Part shown: positions 55,361-63,793 of the stretch, one piece after another
Layout: the number at the start of each line of letters is the position of its first letter
Numbering within the stretch: position 1 is the stretch's first letter
NCBI RefSeq assembly: GCF_013761175.1
Contig: NZ_JACDUR010000009.1
Location: forward strand, 124,001 to 188,000
Direction of reading: 5' to 3'
Source: Nonomuraea soli
Lineage (GTDB): Bacteria > Actinomycetota > Actinomycetes > Streptosporangiales > Streptosporangiaceae
Length of the DNA: 64,000 bases
Notes under the pieces: model-generated
The model's input: the letters and a program-made list of their open reading frames with translations, nothing else
Databases searched by the model: none
Told to the model about the DNA's origin: nothing
Made by a program: the position numbers and the translations under genes

Positions 55361-56920
55361 ATGGTGAGTGACGTGAAGCGATTTCTCCCCCTCATTGTGG
55401 CCGGCTTGCTGGTCACCGGCCCTGCCGCGCTCGCCGACGATCAGCCGCCGGTCCCGGTCGGCACCCGCATCGCCGCCCAGACGCATCCCGCGGTCCTGCT
55501 GACCATGCTCGACTACACCGCCAAGGTGACCATCCCCTCGGCGCAGATCAAGCAGAACGCCCTCAGCAGCCTGGCCGAGCAGGCCTCCGCGGAAGCGATC
55601 GCCGGCAAGATCGCCACCGACGAGCGCACCATCCTGAAGTGGATGTTCGAGCGCATGGCCGCCGACCCCGAGACCTACCTCGAGGCCGTCCTGCCGTACC
55701 GCAGCGTGGACGGCGAGGCCGGCGGCGCCTGCACGGGCTGGTGGGTGACGCCCGACGGCTACATGGTCACCGGCGCGCACTGCGTGCAGATGAGCGACCA
55801 GGACCTGGCGGCGGCCTTCTCCACGCAGGCGCTCAGGAAGTTCAACGAGGAGGACGCCAAGGAGGTCATCGGCGCCCTCGGCAAGAGCGGCGACGCCGAG
55901 ACGCTGGCGCTGGCGCAGCAGCTGTTCGCCACCTTCAACAGCAACCACCTGGAGATCACCGGGCTGCAGCAGAGCCTGAACGTGGTGCAGACGCTGCCGG
56001 GCGGCGGCGTCGACAAGAGCGCCAAGCTGGTCCCCGCCGAGCTGGTCTCGGTGGGCGAGAACTACCCGGGCAAGGACTTCGCGCTGCTGAAGGTCAACGG
56101 GCTGCAGAACCTGCCGACGGTACCGCTGGGCGAGGACGCGGACGTGCGCACCGGCGACACCCTGTACATCAGCGGCTTCCCCGGCCTGGTCACCAACCTG
56201 GACTTCCTCAGCCTGGAGTCGCGCCTGGAGCCGGCGCTGACCGAGGGCCCCTACAACGCCCTGCGCAGCACCAAGTCCGGCGTGCCGTACATCCAGACGC
56301 AGGCGCCCTCCTACCACGGCAACTCCGGCGGGCCGGTCTTCTCCGCGAGCGGCAAGGTCATCGGCATGCTGATCGCCGGGACGGTCGACGCCACCGGCGC
56401 CGCCTCCGAGAGCGAGAGCTTCGTGCTGCCGGTCAGCGTGATCAAGGAGAAGCTCAACGAGAAGAACGTCAGCCCGTCCGCGTCGATCACCACCACCAAG
56501 TACGGCGAGGCGCTCAACGACTTCTTCAACCGCCACTACCAGGCCGCCCTGCCGAAGTTCCGTGAGGTCCAGGCCCTTCACCCGGCCCACCCGTATGTCG
56601 GCAAGTACGTGCAGGAGGCCCAGATGGCCATCTCCTCGGGCAAGGACGAGACGCCGTGGCCGATGTGGGTCTGGGCCGCGATGGGCGGCGGAGCGCTGCT
56701 GGTCGTGGGCCTGACGGTGCTGCTCGTCGTGCTGCTCAAGCGCCGCAGGAAGCCCCAGGTGGTGGTGCACCAGGGCTGGCAGCAGGGTCCCTGGGACAAC
56801 ACGCAGTACGTGCGGCCGCTGCCCTACGCCCCCCAGCACCCGCAGCCGCAGCCGCCCTCGCACCCCCATCACCACCCGCAGCAGCTGCCCTACAACCCGC
56901 ACCAAAATTCTGGTCGCTGA
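55361..56920 (+). CDS. Membrane-anchored trypsin-like serine protease
   Basis: About 519 residues. Signal peptide (VKRFLPLIVAGLLVTGPAAL, cleavage near ALADD), then a chymotrypsin-fold domain with the triad His in VTGAHCVQM, Asp in GKDFALLKV and Ser in YHGNSGGPVF. A C-terminal TM (WVWAAMGGGALLVVGLTVLL) and a Pro/His/Gln-rich cytosolic tail follow, so the protease domain faces outside. Starts at GTG 55349, ATG 55361 and GTG 55373 are all possible. Resembles HtrA/MarP-like enzymes but has no PDZ domain that I can see. Confidence 0.82.
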   Translation: MVSDVKRFLPLIVAGLLVTGPAALADDQPPVPVGTRIAAQTHPAVLLTMLDYTAKVTIPSAQIKQNALSSLAEQASAEAIAGKIATDERTILKWMFERMAADPETYLEAVLPYRSVDGEAGGACTGWWVTPDGYMVTGAHCVQMSDQDLAAAFSTQALRKFNEEDAKEVIGALGKSGDAETLALAQQLFATFNSNHLEITGLQQSLNVVQTLPGGGVDKSAKLVPAELVSVGENYPGKDFALLKVNGLQNLPTVPLGEDADVRTGDTLYISGFPGLVTNLDFLSLESRLEPALTEGPYNALRSTKSGVPYIQTQAPSYHGNSGGPVFSASGKVIGMLIAGTVDATGAASESESFVLPVSVIKEKLNEKNVSPSASITTTKYGEALNDFFNRHYQAALPKFREVQALHPAHPYVGKYVQEAQMAISSGKDETPWPMWVWAAMGGGALLVVGLTVLLVVLLKRRRKPQVVVHQGWQQGPWDNTQYVRPLPYAPQHPQPQPPSHPHHHPQQLPYNPHQNSGR

Positions 56921-56958
56921 ATCGCGTCATAGATCGGTGGGCACCTCGTCTTGGAATG

Positions 56959-56997
56959 GTGAGGCGGCGAGTTCTGGAGGGGTGCTCGCCGCCTCAC
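56959..56997. terminator. 13-bp hairpin between protease and Tap genes
   Basis: GTGAGGCGGCGAG (56959-56971) pairs perfectly with CTCGCCGCCTCAC (56985-56997), loop of 13, no U tract. Likely terminator of the protease gene. Confidence 0.75.
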
Positions 56998-57040
56998 TCG
57001 TATTGTGGGTAGTGCTTCCCCCTTGGCAGAGGGGAAGACC

Positions 57041-58522
57041 ATGCGCCGAATGCTGGCAGCCTGTGTGCTGATCGCGATTGTCCCGGCCTGCGGCGGGGGT
57101 GATTCGCAAGCCGAACGGGCCGCCGACCCGATCTCCTGGGGGGCGTGCAAGGACCTGGTCCGTCCCGACGGCCAGCCGCCGGCCAGCGCCGACCCCGCCC
57201 AGCAGTGCGCGACGTTGCCGGTGCCCCTCGACTACGCCAAGCCCGACGGTGAGAAGCTGGACGTGGCGATCATCCGCGTGCGCGCCACGGGGCGGCAGCG
57301 GCTCGGCTCTCTGGTGTTCAACTTCGGCGGCCCCGGCGCCTCGGGCGTCGACACGCTCGCCCAGGCGGCCAAGAGCTTCGGCGAGCTCAACGCCCGCTAC
57401 GACCTGGTCAGCTTCGACCCGCGCGGCGTGGAGCGCAGCGCCGGCGTGAAGTGCGGCACGGGCGCCGACATGGACGCCTACACCTCGCTCGACACCCTGC
57501 CCGCCGACGCGGCGACCCGGGCCAGGACGGAGGCGGCCAACAAGAAGTTCGCGGCGTTGTGCCAGCAGGACTCGGGCAAGGTCCTGCCGTACGTGGGCAC
57601 CGTGAACGCCGCCCGCGACATGGACCGGCTGCGCGACGCGCTGGGTGACGCCAAGCTCAACTACTTCGGCATGTCGTACGGCACGCAGCTCGGCGCCGTG
57701 TACGCCACGCTCTTCCCGGAGCTGTCCGGGCGCCTGGTCCTCGACGCCCCGCTGGACCCGTCCGTCTCCTTCGAACAGCGCACCCTCGTCCAGACCGCCG
57801 GGTTCCAGAAGGCCTACGAGAGCTTCCTGGCCGACTGCGTCAAGCAGGGTTGCGAGCTCGGCGCCACCGCCAAGGTCGCCAACCGCAAGGTCGAGGCCCT
57901 GATGGAGAAGCTGATCACCCAGCCGCTGACCGTGGACGGCAGGAAGCTCACGCAGGGACTGGCCGCCACCGGCGTCGCCGCCGCCCTCTACTCCGAGTAC
58001 AGCTGGCCGCTGCTGGAGGAGGCGCTGAAGATGGCGATGGACGGCGACGGTTCCGCGCTGCTGTACCTGGCCGACAGCTACATCGGGCGGCAGGAGGACG
58101 GCTCCTACAACACCCAGATGTCGAGCTTCCCGGCGATCACCTGTGTCGACAGCGCCGAGCGTCCCGACGCGGCCACGCTGCTGCGGACCGAGGAGGCGGC
58201 GCTGAAGATCTCGCCGTTGTTCGGCGGGGCGGGGGCGGGCGCGATCTGCTCCGTGTGGCCGGTTCCCGGCAGCGACCAGGCCAGGCATGTGGACGCGACC
58301 GGGTCGGGGCCGATCCTCGTGGTGGCAGGCAAGGGCGACCCGGCCACGCCGTACGAGTGGGGTCCCAAGCTGACCGCCCAGCTCAAGACCGCGGTGCTGC
58401 TGACCTACGAGGGCGAGGGCCACGGGGCGTACGTGTCGGGCGACGAGTGTGTGCGCTCGGCGGTCAACGCCTACCTTCTGGACGGCAAGGTTCCGGCGGC
58501 GGGCACGAGCTGTCCCGCGTGA
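57041..58522 (+). CDS. Tap-like secreted alpha/beta-hydrolase lipoprotein
   Basis: 493 residues. MRRMLAACVLIAIVPACGGG is a lipoprotein signal with lipobox V-P-A-C. FNFGGPGASGVDTLAQAA (oxyanion region), RYDLVSFDPRGVERSAG, and YFGMSYGTQLGAVYATLFPE (nucleophile Ser in GMSYG) match tripeptidyl aminopeptidase (SlpD/E, Tap) enzymes; VVAGKGDPATPYEWG and GHGAY supply Asp and His. It removes tripeptides from extracellular proteins. Cys pairs support an extracellular site. ATG 57041 follows AGAGGGGAAG. Confidence 0.88.
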   Translation: MRRMLAACVLIAIVPACGGGDSQAERAADPISWGACKDLVRPDGQPPASADPAQQCATLPVPLDYAKPDGEKLDVAIIRVRATGRQRLGSLVFNFGGPGASGVDTLAQAAKSFGELNARYDLVSFDPRGVERSAGVKCGTGADMDAYTSLDTLPADAATRARTEAANKKFAALCQQDSGKVLPYVGTVNAARDMDRLRDALGDAKLNYFGMSYGTQLGAVYATLFPELSGRLVLDAPLDPSVSFEQRTLVQTAGFQKAYESFLADCVKQGCELGATAKVANRKVEALMEKLITQPLTVDGRKLTQGLAATGVAAALYSEYSWPLLEEALKMAMDGDGSALLYLADSYIGRQEDGSYNTQMSSFPAITCVDSAERPDAATLLRTEEAALKISPLFGGAGAGAICSVWPVPGSDQARHVDATGSGPILVVAGKGDPATPYEWGPKLTAQLKTAVLLTYEGEGHGAYVSGDECVRSAVNAYLLDGKVPAAGTSCPA

Positions 58523-58592
58523 CGTCGAAGGGTGCGGCGGGCTGGGGTTGACCGGCCAGGGCCACCAGCACCGCGCCGCTAGGCTCTGCGGC

Positions 58593-59330
58593 GTGACGAA
58601 CTACCTTGAAGCGGTCGAAGCAGAGGTCGCCGCGGTCTCGCGGCTCCTGGCGGGGGCCGATGCCGAGACCCAGGTGCCGACCTGTCCCGGCTGGACGATC
58701 CGCGACCTGATCGTGCACCTCGGCGGCACTCACCGCTGGGTCACGCACATCGTCGCCACGGGCGCCACCGAGCGCGTGCCGTACCGGCAGGTCGTCACGG
58801 AGCCGTCGCCCTCCGACGACCTGGTGGAATGGCTCGGGTCGGGCGCTCGGGAGCTGCTCGCCGCGCTCGGGCAGGCCGATCCCGACGCCCCGGTGTGGGC
58901 CTGGGGCGAGGACCGGCACCAGCGCTTCTGGCCGCGCCGCATGCTGCACGAGACGATGATCCACCGGGCCGATCTGGAGATCGCGCTCGGGCTGTCGCCG
59001 GAGTTCGATCCCGCGCACGCCGTCGACGGCATCGACGAGTTTTTCGCCAACCTGCCCCACGCGCGCAGCATCGCGCCCCGGCTGGAGCGGCTGACCTCCT
59101 CGGGCGAGGTGGTGCACCTGCACGCGACCGATGTGGAGGGCGAGTGGCTCGTCACCCTGCCCCCGGCGGGCTACGCGTGGTCGCGCGGCCACGGCAAGGG
59201 CGACGCGGCCCTGCGCGGGCCGGTGTCGGACCTGCTCCTGGTGGTGTACGGCAGGCGCTCGCCCGACACGCTCACCGTTTTCGGAGACCGTGAGCTGCTG
59301 GAGCGCTGGATCACCACGACAGCCCTGTGA
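58593..59330 (+). CDS. Maleylpyruvate isomerase-family mycothiol-dependent enzyme
   Basis: 245 residues: LLAGADAETQVPTCPGWTIR, DLIVHLGGTHRWVTHIVATG, RRMLHETMIHRADLEIAL and a C-terminal MDMPI_C-like domain (HLHATDVEGEWLVTLPPAGY). The His of HLGG and the HExxxHxxD pattern are the DinB-fold metal ligands. Members use mycothiol as thiol cofactor; the substrate is unknown. GTG 58593 is preferred to upstream in-frame starts within the Tap gene. Confidence 0.87.
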   Translation: MTNYLEAVEAEVAAVSRLLAGADAETQVPTCPGWTIRDLIVHLGGTHRWVTHIVATGATERVPYRQVVTEPSPSDDLVEWLGSGARELLAALGQADPDAPVWAWGEDRHQRFWPRRMLHETMIHRADLEIALGLSPEFDPAHAVDGIDEFFANLPHARSIAPRLERLTSSGEVVHLHATDVEGEWLVTLPPAGYAWSRGHGKGDAALRGPVSDLLLVVYGRRSPDTLTVFGDRELLERWITTTAL

Positions 59331-59450
59331 AACCCCGGGCGCGCCGCCGCTCGGCGGTCGGCGGCGAGCCCCGGGCGAAGCGGCGGGTTCACCCCCCGTG
59401 TCGGGGCCGCAGGGGAAGGCTGCGGCCGAGGGGGAGCCCCCGCCATGACG

Positions 59451-59822
59451 TCAGACCGCCTTGCCGTGGAAGATCCCGAAAAGGCTGCCCGACGTGTCAC
59501 GGATGTAGGCGAAGTCGGTGGGGCCCTCTCCGACGCTGGAGAAGACGACCTTCCCGCCCAGTGACTCGGCCTGCTCGCAGGACCGGGTCACATCGGCGAC
59601 CTGCACGTGGAACACCGCGTGCGAGGGGAGGTCGCCGTTGGTGTTGAACAGCCCGCCGACGTCGTCGTCGGAGCCGGAGTAGCCGATCCGGCGGTAGTCG
59701 AGCTGCTCTCCCTCGAAGCGAGCCCCGAAGCGCCATCCGAACAGGCCGCCGTAGAACCGCTCGGCGCCCTCGGGGTCGTCGGTCGCGACCTCGAACCACG
59801 TGACAGTGTTGTCCACCTGCAT
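59451..59822 (-). CDS. VOC/glyoxalase-like protein
   Basis: 123 residues with two beta-alpha-beta-beta-beta units: NTVTWFEVATDDPEGAERFY, GGLFGWRFG and HAVFHVQVADVTRSCEQAES, LGGKVVFSS, then DTSGSLFGIFHGKAV. GAAGGAGAGG precedes ATG 59822. Lies downstream of the WYL regulator on the same strand, so probably controlled by it. Substrate unknown. Confidence 0.85.
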   Translation of the reverse strand: MQVDNTVTWFEVATDDPEGAERFYGGLFGWRFGARFEGEQLDYRRIGYSGSDDDVGGLFNTNGDLPSHAVFHVQVADVTRSCEQAESLGGKVVFSSVGEGPTDFAYIRDTSGSLFGIFHGKAV

Positions 59823-59891
59823 CCTCTCCTTCTCGAACACAAGAACGATATGGCGGGATGGCGACAACACTATGTCGGTGTTTTCGATTGA

Positions 59892-60617
59892 CTAATCGAG
59901 AATCGCGCCCTGGACGATCATCTCGGGGACGTCGGCGACGTAGCCCTCCAGGGGACGGTCGGGCGCGCGCTCGGCGGTGACCAGGGCGCTCAGGATGCGG
60001 TCGAGGCGGAAGACGCGCACGTCGTCGCGCAGTCGGCACCAGGCCACTAAGTACCAGAAGCCGCCGCGACCGCCGAGGAAGACGCCGGGCTCCACGTCGC
60101 GCACGGTCAGCATGCCCTTGCGGTCGGCGTATTCGAGCTTGAGCACCTTGCGCCGCTGCAGGGCGTCCTCGATCGAGCGGGAGACTCCGGCGGGGCCCAG
60201 CGGGCGGATCTCCTCGGGCTGCTCGACCGGCGCCATCACCTGCACCCGGCGCGCGAGCTCGCGGGCCAGCTCCCCCTCGCGGCCCGGCATCGCCGCCACC
60301 ACCTTGCGCAGCGCGGTGCGCGCCTGCTTGGCGAACGGCTGGTCGCCCGCGCGGCTGAGCGCCAGGGCGATGGCCACGGCCTCGGCGGGCGTGAAGTTGA
60401 GCGGCGGCAGCGACATGGCCTTGTCGAGGGTGTAACCGCCCTTGCGTCCGGGCTCGGCGTAGATCGGCACGCCGGACTCCTGCAGCGCGATGATGTCGCG
60501 CTCGATGGTCCGGACGCTCACCTCGTAGCGCTCGGCCAGCTCGCGGGCGGAGCGGCGGCGCGGGGCGATCGCGCGCAGGTCTTCGACGAGCGCGTAGAGC
60601 CGGTCGGTACGGTTCAC
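59892..60617 (-). CDS. WYL-domain (DeoR-type HTH) regulator
   Basis: 241 residues: RTDRLYALVEDLRAIAPRRR, SARELAERYEVSVRTIERDI is the HTH; PPLNFTPAEAVAIALALSRA, and KVLKLEYADRKGMLTVRDVE, GFWYLVAWCRLRDDVRVFRL (WYL variant WYLVAWC) form the ligand-binding module. GTG 60617 gives the standard N-terminus VNRTDRLYAL. Upstream of the VOC gene. Confidence 0.9.
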   Translation of the reverse strand: MNRTDRLYALVEDLRAIAPRRRSARELAERYEVSVRTIERDIIALQESGVPIYAEPGRKGGYTLDKAMSLPPLNFTPAEAVAIALALSRAGDQPFAKQARTALRKVVAAMPGREGELARELARRVQVMAPVEQPEEIRPLGPAGVSRSIEDALQRRKVLKLEYADRKGMLTVRDVEPGVFLGGRGGFWYLVAWCRLRDDVRVFRLDRILSALVTAERAPDRPLEGYVADVPEMIVQGAILD

Positions 60618-60703
60618 AACCGTGACGGTACGTGGCGCCACCGACAATCTCGCCGATCCGGAAAGCCAGGTATCCCGACGAATAGGGAGATGCAGCGCGA
60701 CGG

Positions 60704-61726
60704 TTAGGTCGTCCGCCACTCCAGGAGCCGCTCCAGCGGCCAGGTGTTGATCACCCGCTCCGCCTCGACACCGGCCAGCGCCGCCCGCTCGCACCCGAAC
60801 CGCTGCCAGTCGAGCTGCCCCGGCGCGTGCGCGTCGGAGTCGATGGAGAAGACGCACTCCATCTCGTAGGCCAGCCGCATCAGCCGCTTCGGAGGGTCCT
60901 GACGGTCCGGCCGCGAGTTGATCTCCACGGCCACCCCGAACCTGCGGCAGGCCTCGAAGACCAGCTCGGCGTCGAACTCCGACTCCGGCCTGATCCCGCC
61001 GCGCCGCCCGCCCGCCCTGACGATGCGCCCCGTGCAGTGGCCCAGCACGTCGACCAGCGGGTTGGCGATGGCGGTGACCATCCGCTTGGTCATCTCGTAG
61101 CGGTTCATCCGCAGCTTGGAGTGCACGCTGGCGACGACGACGTCCAGCGAGGCGAGCAGGTGGGGGTCCTGGTCGAGGGTGCCGTCGGGCATGATGTCGA
61201 CCTCGATCCCGGTGAGGATGCGGAACGGCGCCAGCTTGTCGTTGAGCGCGGCCACCTCGTCGAGCTGGCGGCGCAGCCGGGCGGCCGACAGCCCGTTGGC
61301 CACGGCCAGCCGGGGCGAGTGGTCGGTCAGCGCCAGGTAGGAGTGACCGAGCGCCCTGGCCGCCCCGGCCATCTCGGCGATGGGCGAACCTCCGTCGGAC
61401 CAGTCGGAGTGGCTGTGCAGGTCGCCCTTGAGCGCGGCGCGCAGGTCGGCCGCGGCGGCGGGCAGATCGGTGCCCTCGGTGGCCTGCAACCGGCGCAGGT
61501 ACGTCGGGACCTGCCCGGCGAGCGCCTCGGTGACCGCAAGCGCCGTCACCTTGCCGATGCCGGGGAGCGAGGCGAGCTCGCCCGTCGACGCCAGCCGTAC
61601 GAGCTCGTCGTGGTCGAGGTCGCCGACCACGGCGGCGGCGCGGCGGAAGGCGCGCACGCGGAAGGTCGGCTCTCCCGCGCGCTCCAGCAGGAAAGCGATG
61701 TCGTTCAGCGCTTGAACAGGCTCCAT
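60704..61726 (-). CDS. PHP-domain phosphoesterase with N-terminal HhH (PolX C-terminal-like)
   Basis: 340 residues. ALNDIAFLLERAGEPTFRVR and ELASLPGIGKVTALAVTEAL are helix-hairpin-helix regions as in family X polymerases; the rest is a PHP domain with metal ligands in KGDLHSHSDWSDGG, LALTDHSPRL, TGIEVDIMPDG, VVVASVHSKLRM, LGHCTGR, EINSRPDRQDPP and FSIDSDAHAPGQ. The nucleotidyltransferase domain of PolX is missing, so it is probably a stand-alone nuclease or phosphatase in DNA repair. Confidence 0.88.
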   Translation of the reverse strand: MEPVQALNDIAFLLERAGEPTFRVRAFRRAAAVVGDLDHDELVRLASTGELASLPGIGKVTALAVTEALAGQVPTYLRRLQATEGTDLPAAAADLRAALKGDLHSHSDWSDGGSPIAEMAGAARALGHSYLALTDHSPRLAVANGLSAARLRRQLDEVAALNDKLAPFRILTGIEVDIMPDGTLDQDPHLLASLDVVVASVHSKLRMNRYEMTKRMVTAIANPLVDVLGHCTGRIVRAGGRRGGIRPESEFDAELVFEACRRFGVAVEINSRPDRQDPPKRLMRLAYEMECVFSIDSDAHAPGQLDWQRFGCERAALAGVEAERVINTWPLERLLEWRTT

Positions 61727-61808
61727 TGAGCCAATACTGCCCTCAGAAACTGGGCACCAAGCAGGGACCTAAAGCGTTGATAAGGTGACAAGTGCGAATT
61801 GGAGCTCG

Positions 61809-62198
61809 ATGAAACCAGCCACTCCGGCGAAACCGCCGAAAAGTAAAGCGTCCAAGGCGATCACGCTGACCATCGTGGGCGCGGTGGGCGTCCTCATGAT
61901 CGGTTATTGCGCCGCCCAGATGGACGACGACGACGTCGTAGCCGACTGCGTCGACACCACCACCCAGCTGCCCGACGGCTCGTACGCCGTGGTCGACGAC
62001 GACTACTGCGACAACACGACCTACCGCTCGGGCGGCGGCGGCAGCGCGTTCCTCTGGTACTACGCCGGCACCCGCGTCGGCGCGCGCGTCCACAGGGGGA
62101 GCACGATCCGCCCCTCCAACGTCAACATCACCAGCCGCAGCGGCGCCAAGTCGATCCAGCGCGGCGGTTTCGGCGGGCGCGGGAGCAGCGGCAGTTGA
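61809..62198 (+). CDS. Membrane protein with Gly/Ser-rich end (YjfM-like position)
   Basis: 129 residues: basic N-terminus, one TM (ITLTIVGAVGVLMIGYCAAQ), an acidic extracytoplasmic stretch with Cys residues (DDDDVVADCVDTT; DDDYCDNTTY), then SAFLWYYAGTRVGARVHRGS and a Gly/Ser/Arg-rich tail. GGAGCTCG precedes the ATG. First gene of an overlapping triplet with a glutathionylspermidine-synthase-like ATP-grasp enzyme and a DUF350 protein, the order and content of E. coli yjfM-yjfC-yjfL-type loci. Confidence 0.68.
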   Translation: MKPATPAKPPKSKASKAITLTIVGAVGVLMIGYCAAQMDDDDVVADCVDTTTQLPDGSYAVVDDDYCDNTTYRSGGGGSAFLWYYAGTRVGARVHRGSTIRPSNVNITSRSGAKSIQRGGFGGRGSSGS

Positions 62199-63352
62199 GA
62201 AGGCACGACTCCCGGCCGCGCGACGGCTGGGAAGAGATCATCGAGAACCAGGGACTGGCCTACCACCGCGCGGCACACCCGAGCGGCCTGTCCAGGCCGT
62301 ACTGGGACGAGTCCGTGCACTACGGTTTCTCGCTCGACGAGGTCGAGTCGATCGAGGCGCAGGTGGAGGAGCTCCACCGGATGTGCCTGGAGACGGTCGA
62401 ACACGTCGTCAAGCACAACCGCTTCAGAGACTTCGCCATCCCCGAGTGGGCCTGGCACGAGATCGCCATGAGCTGGCAACGGCGTGACCCGCACGTCTAC
62501 GGCCGCTTCGACCTGCGCTACGACGGCACGGGTCCGGCCAAGCTGCTGGAGTACAACGCCGACACCCCGACGAGCCTGCTGGAGGCGTCGGTGGTGCAGT
62601 GGTTCTGGCTGCAGGACGTCTTCCCCGGCGACGACCAGTGGAACTCCATCCACGAGCGGCTGATCGCGCGGTGGGGCGAACTCGTCCTGCCCACGGGACC
62701 CACCCACTTCGCCTGGACGTCCATGGACCGCACGGGCGAGGAGGCGATGACCATCGCCTACCTTCAGGACACCGCCTCCCAGGCCGGTCTCTACACGATG
62801 GAGATCGCCATGGAGGACATCGGCTGGGACGCCGGCAACCGGCGTTTCATCGACCTGGAGGGCCGGATCATCAGGTCGGCGTTCAAGCTCTACCCCTGGG
62901 AGTGGATGCTGAACGACGCCTTCGGCGGCCATGCCGTACGGCACGCGGCCTCGACCACGTGGATCGAGCCGCTGTGGAAGACGCTGCTGTCGAACAAGGC
63001 GCTGCTGGCGCTGCTGTGGGAGCTCTATCCCGGGCACCCGAACCTGCTGCCCGCCTACCTCGACGGGCCGCGCGACATGTCCTCCTACATCAGCAAACCA
63101 CTGCTCGGCCGGGAGGGCGCCTCGATGCGTATCGTGACCCCCCACGGCAGCCAGGAGACCGGCGGGTCCTACGGCGCGGAAGGCCACGTGTTCCAGGCAT
63201 TCGAAGCCCTGCCCGACTTCGGGGGTCAGCGGCCGGTGCTCGGAGCCTGGATGGTGGCCGACGAGTCCGCGGGCTTGGGCATCCGCGAGACCAGTGGTTT
63301 GATCACCGACGACACCTCTTCCTTCGTGCCACACCGAATCGAGCAACAATGA
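62195..63352 (+). CDS. Glutathionylspermidine synthase-like ATP-grasp ligase (YjfC-like)
   Basis: 385 residues. SRPYWDESVHYGFSLDEVES, GRFDLRYDGTGPAKLLEYNA, DTPTSLLEASVVQWFWLQDV, RSAFKLYPWEWML, ISKPLLGREGASMRIV and VLGAWMVADESAGLGIRETS are the GSP_synth ATP-grasp landmarks (substrate Asp/Glu-Asn, ATP Lys, Arg). The N-terminal amidase of E. coli Gss is absent. TTG 62195 overlaps the previous TGA. It may ligate an amine to a peptide or protein; actinobacteria lack glutathione, so the classic reaction is unlikely. Confidence 0.85.
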   Translation: MRRHDSRPRDGWEEIIENQGLAYHRAAHPSGLSRPYWDESVHYGFSLDEVESIEAQVEELHRMCLETVEHVVKHNRFRDFAIPEWAWHEIAMSWQRRDPHVYGRFDLRYDGTGPAKLLEYNADTPTSLLEASVVQWFWLQDVFPGDDQWNSIHERLIARWGELVLPTGPTHFAWTSMDRTGEEAMTIAYLQDTASQAGLYTMEIAMEDIGWDAGNRRFIDLEGRIIRSAFKLYPWEWMLNDAFGGHAVRHAASTTWIEPLWKTLLSNKALLALLWELYPGHPNLLPAYLDGPRDMSSYISKPLLGREGASMRIVTPHGSQETGGSYGAEGHVFQAFEALPDFGGQRPVLGAWMVADESAGLGIRETSGLITDDTSSFVPHRIEQQ

Positions 63353-63780
63353 CCCTCGTTGAGACCCTCCTGCGCGGCGCGGGAGCCATCGCCGCCTACG
63401 CCGCCGTCGGCGTCATCCTGCTCATCATCGGCTTCTACGTGATCGACTGGGCCATTCCCGGCAAGCTCAGCCAGATCATCAAGGTCGAGCGCAACCCCAA
63501 CGCCACCCTGCTCACCACCAGCGGCCTGGCCGCCGTGGGCCTGATCGTGGCCGCCTCCATCTGGGCCTCGGGCGGGCGTCTCGTCGAGGGCCTGACCGCC
63601 ACGGCGGTCTTCGGCCTGGTCGGCATCGCCGTGCAGACGATCGGCATGGTCGTCTTCGACAAGGTCATCGGCATCTCCATCAAGGACCTGGTCACCGAGA
63701 GCGACCTGCAGCCCGGCACCCGGCTGCTGGCCACGACGCACCTGGCCATCGGCCTCATCACCGCCGTAGCGGTCATCTGA
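63349..63780 (+). CDS. DUF350 membrane protein (YjfL-like)
   Basis: 143 residues with four TM helices in the tandem DUF350 arrangement: AIAAYAAVGVILLIIGFYVI, LAAVGLIVAASIWASGGRLV, AVFGLVGIAVQTIGMVVFDK, LAIGLITAVAVI. ATGA overlap with the ligase gene. DUF350 proteins recur with GSP-synthase-like ligases, suggesting a shared envelope role. Confidence 0.87.
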   Translation: MTLVETLLRGAGAIAAYAAVGVILLIIGFYVIDWAIPGKLSQIIKVERNPNATLLTTSGLAAVGLIVAASIWASGGRLVEGLTATAVFGLVGIAVQTIGMVVFDKVIGISIKDLVTESDLQPGTRLLATTHLAIGLITAVAVI

Positions 63781-63793
63781 CAGGCTTAGAGGT

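Noticed and set aside
52571..56905. Very long open frame on the minus strand (over 1400 codons)
   Set aside because: It is antisense to aceE and the protease gene, both with full family signatures, and its translation is low-complexity Val/Gly/His-rich shadow sequence typical of high-GC DNA.
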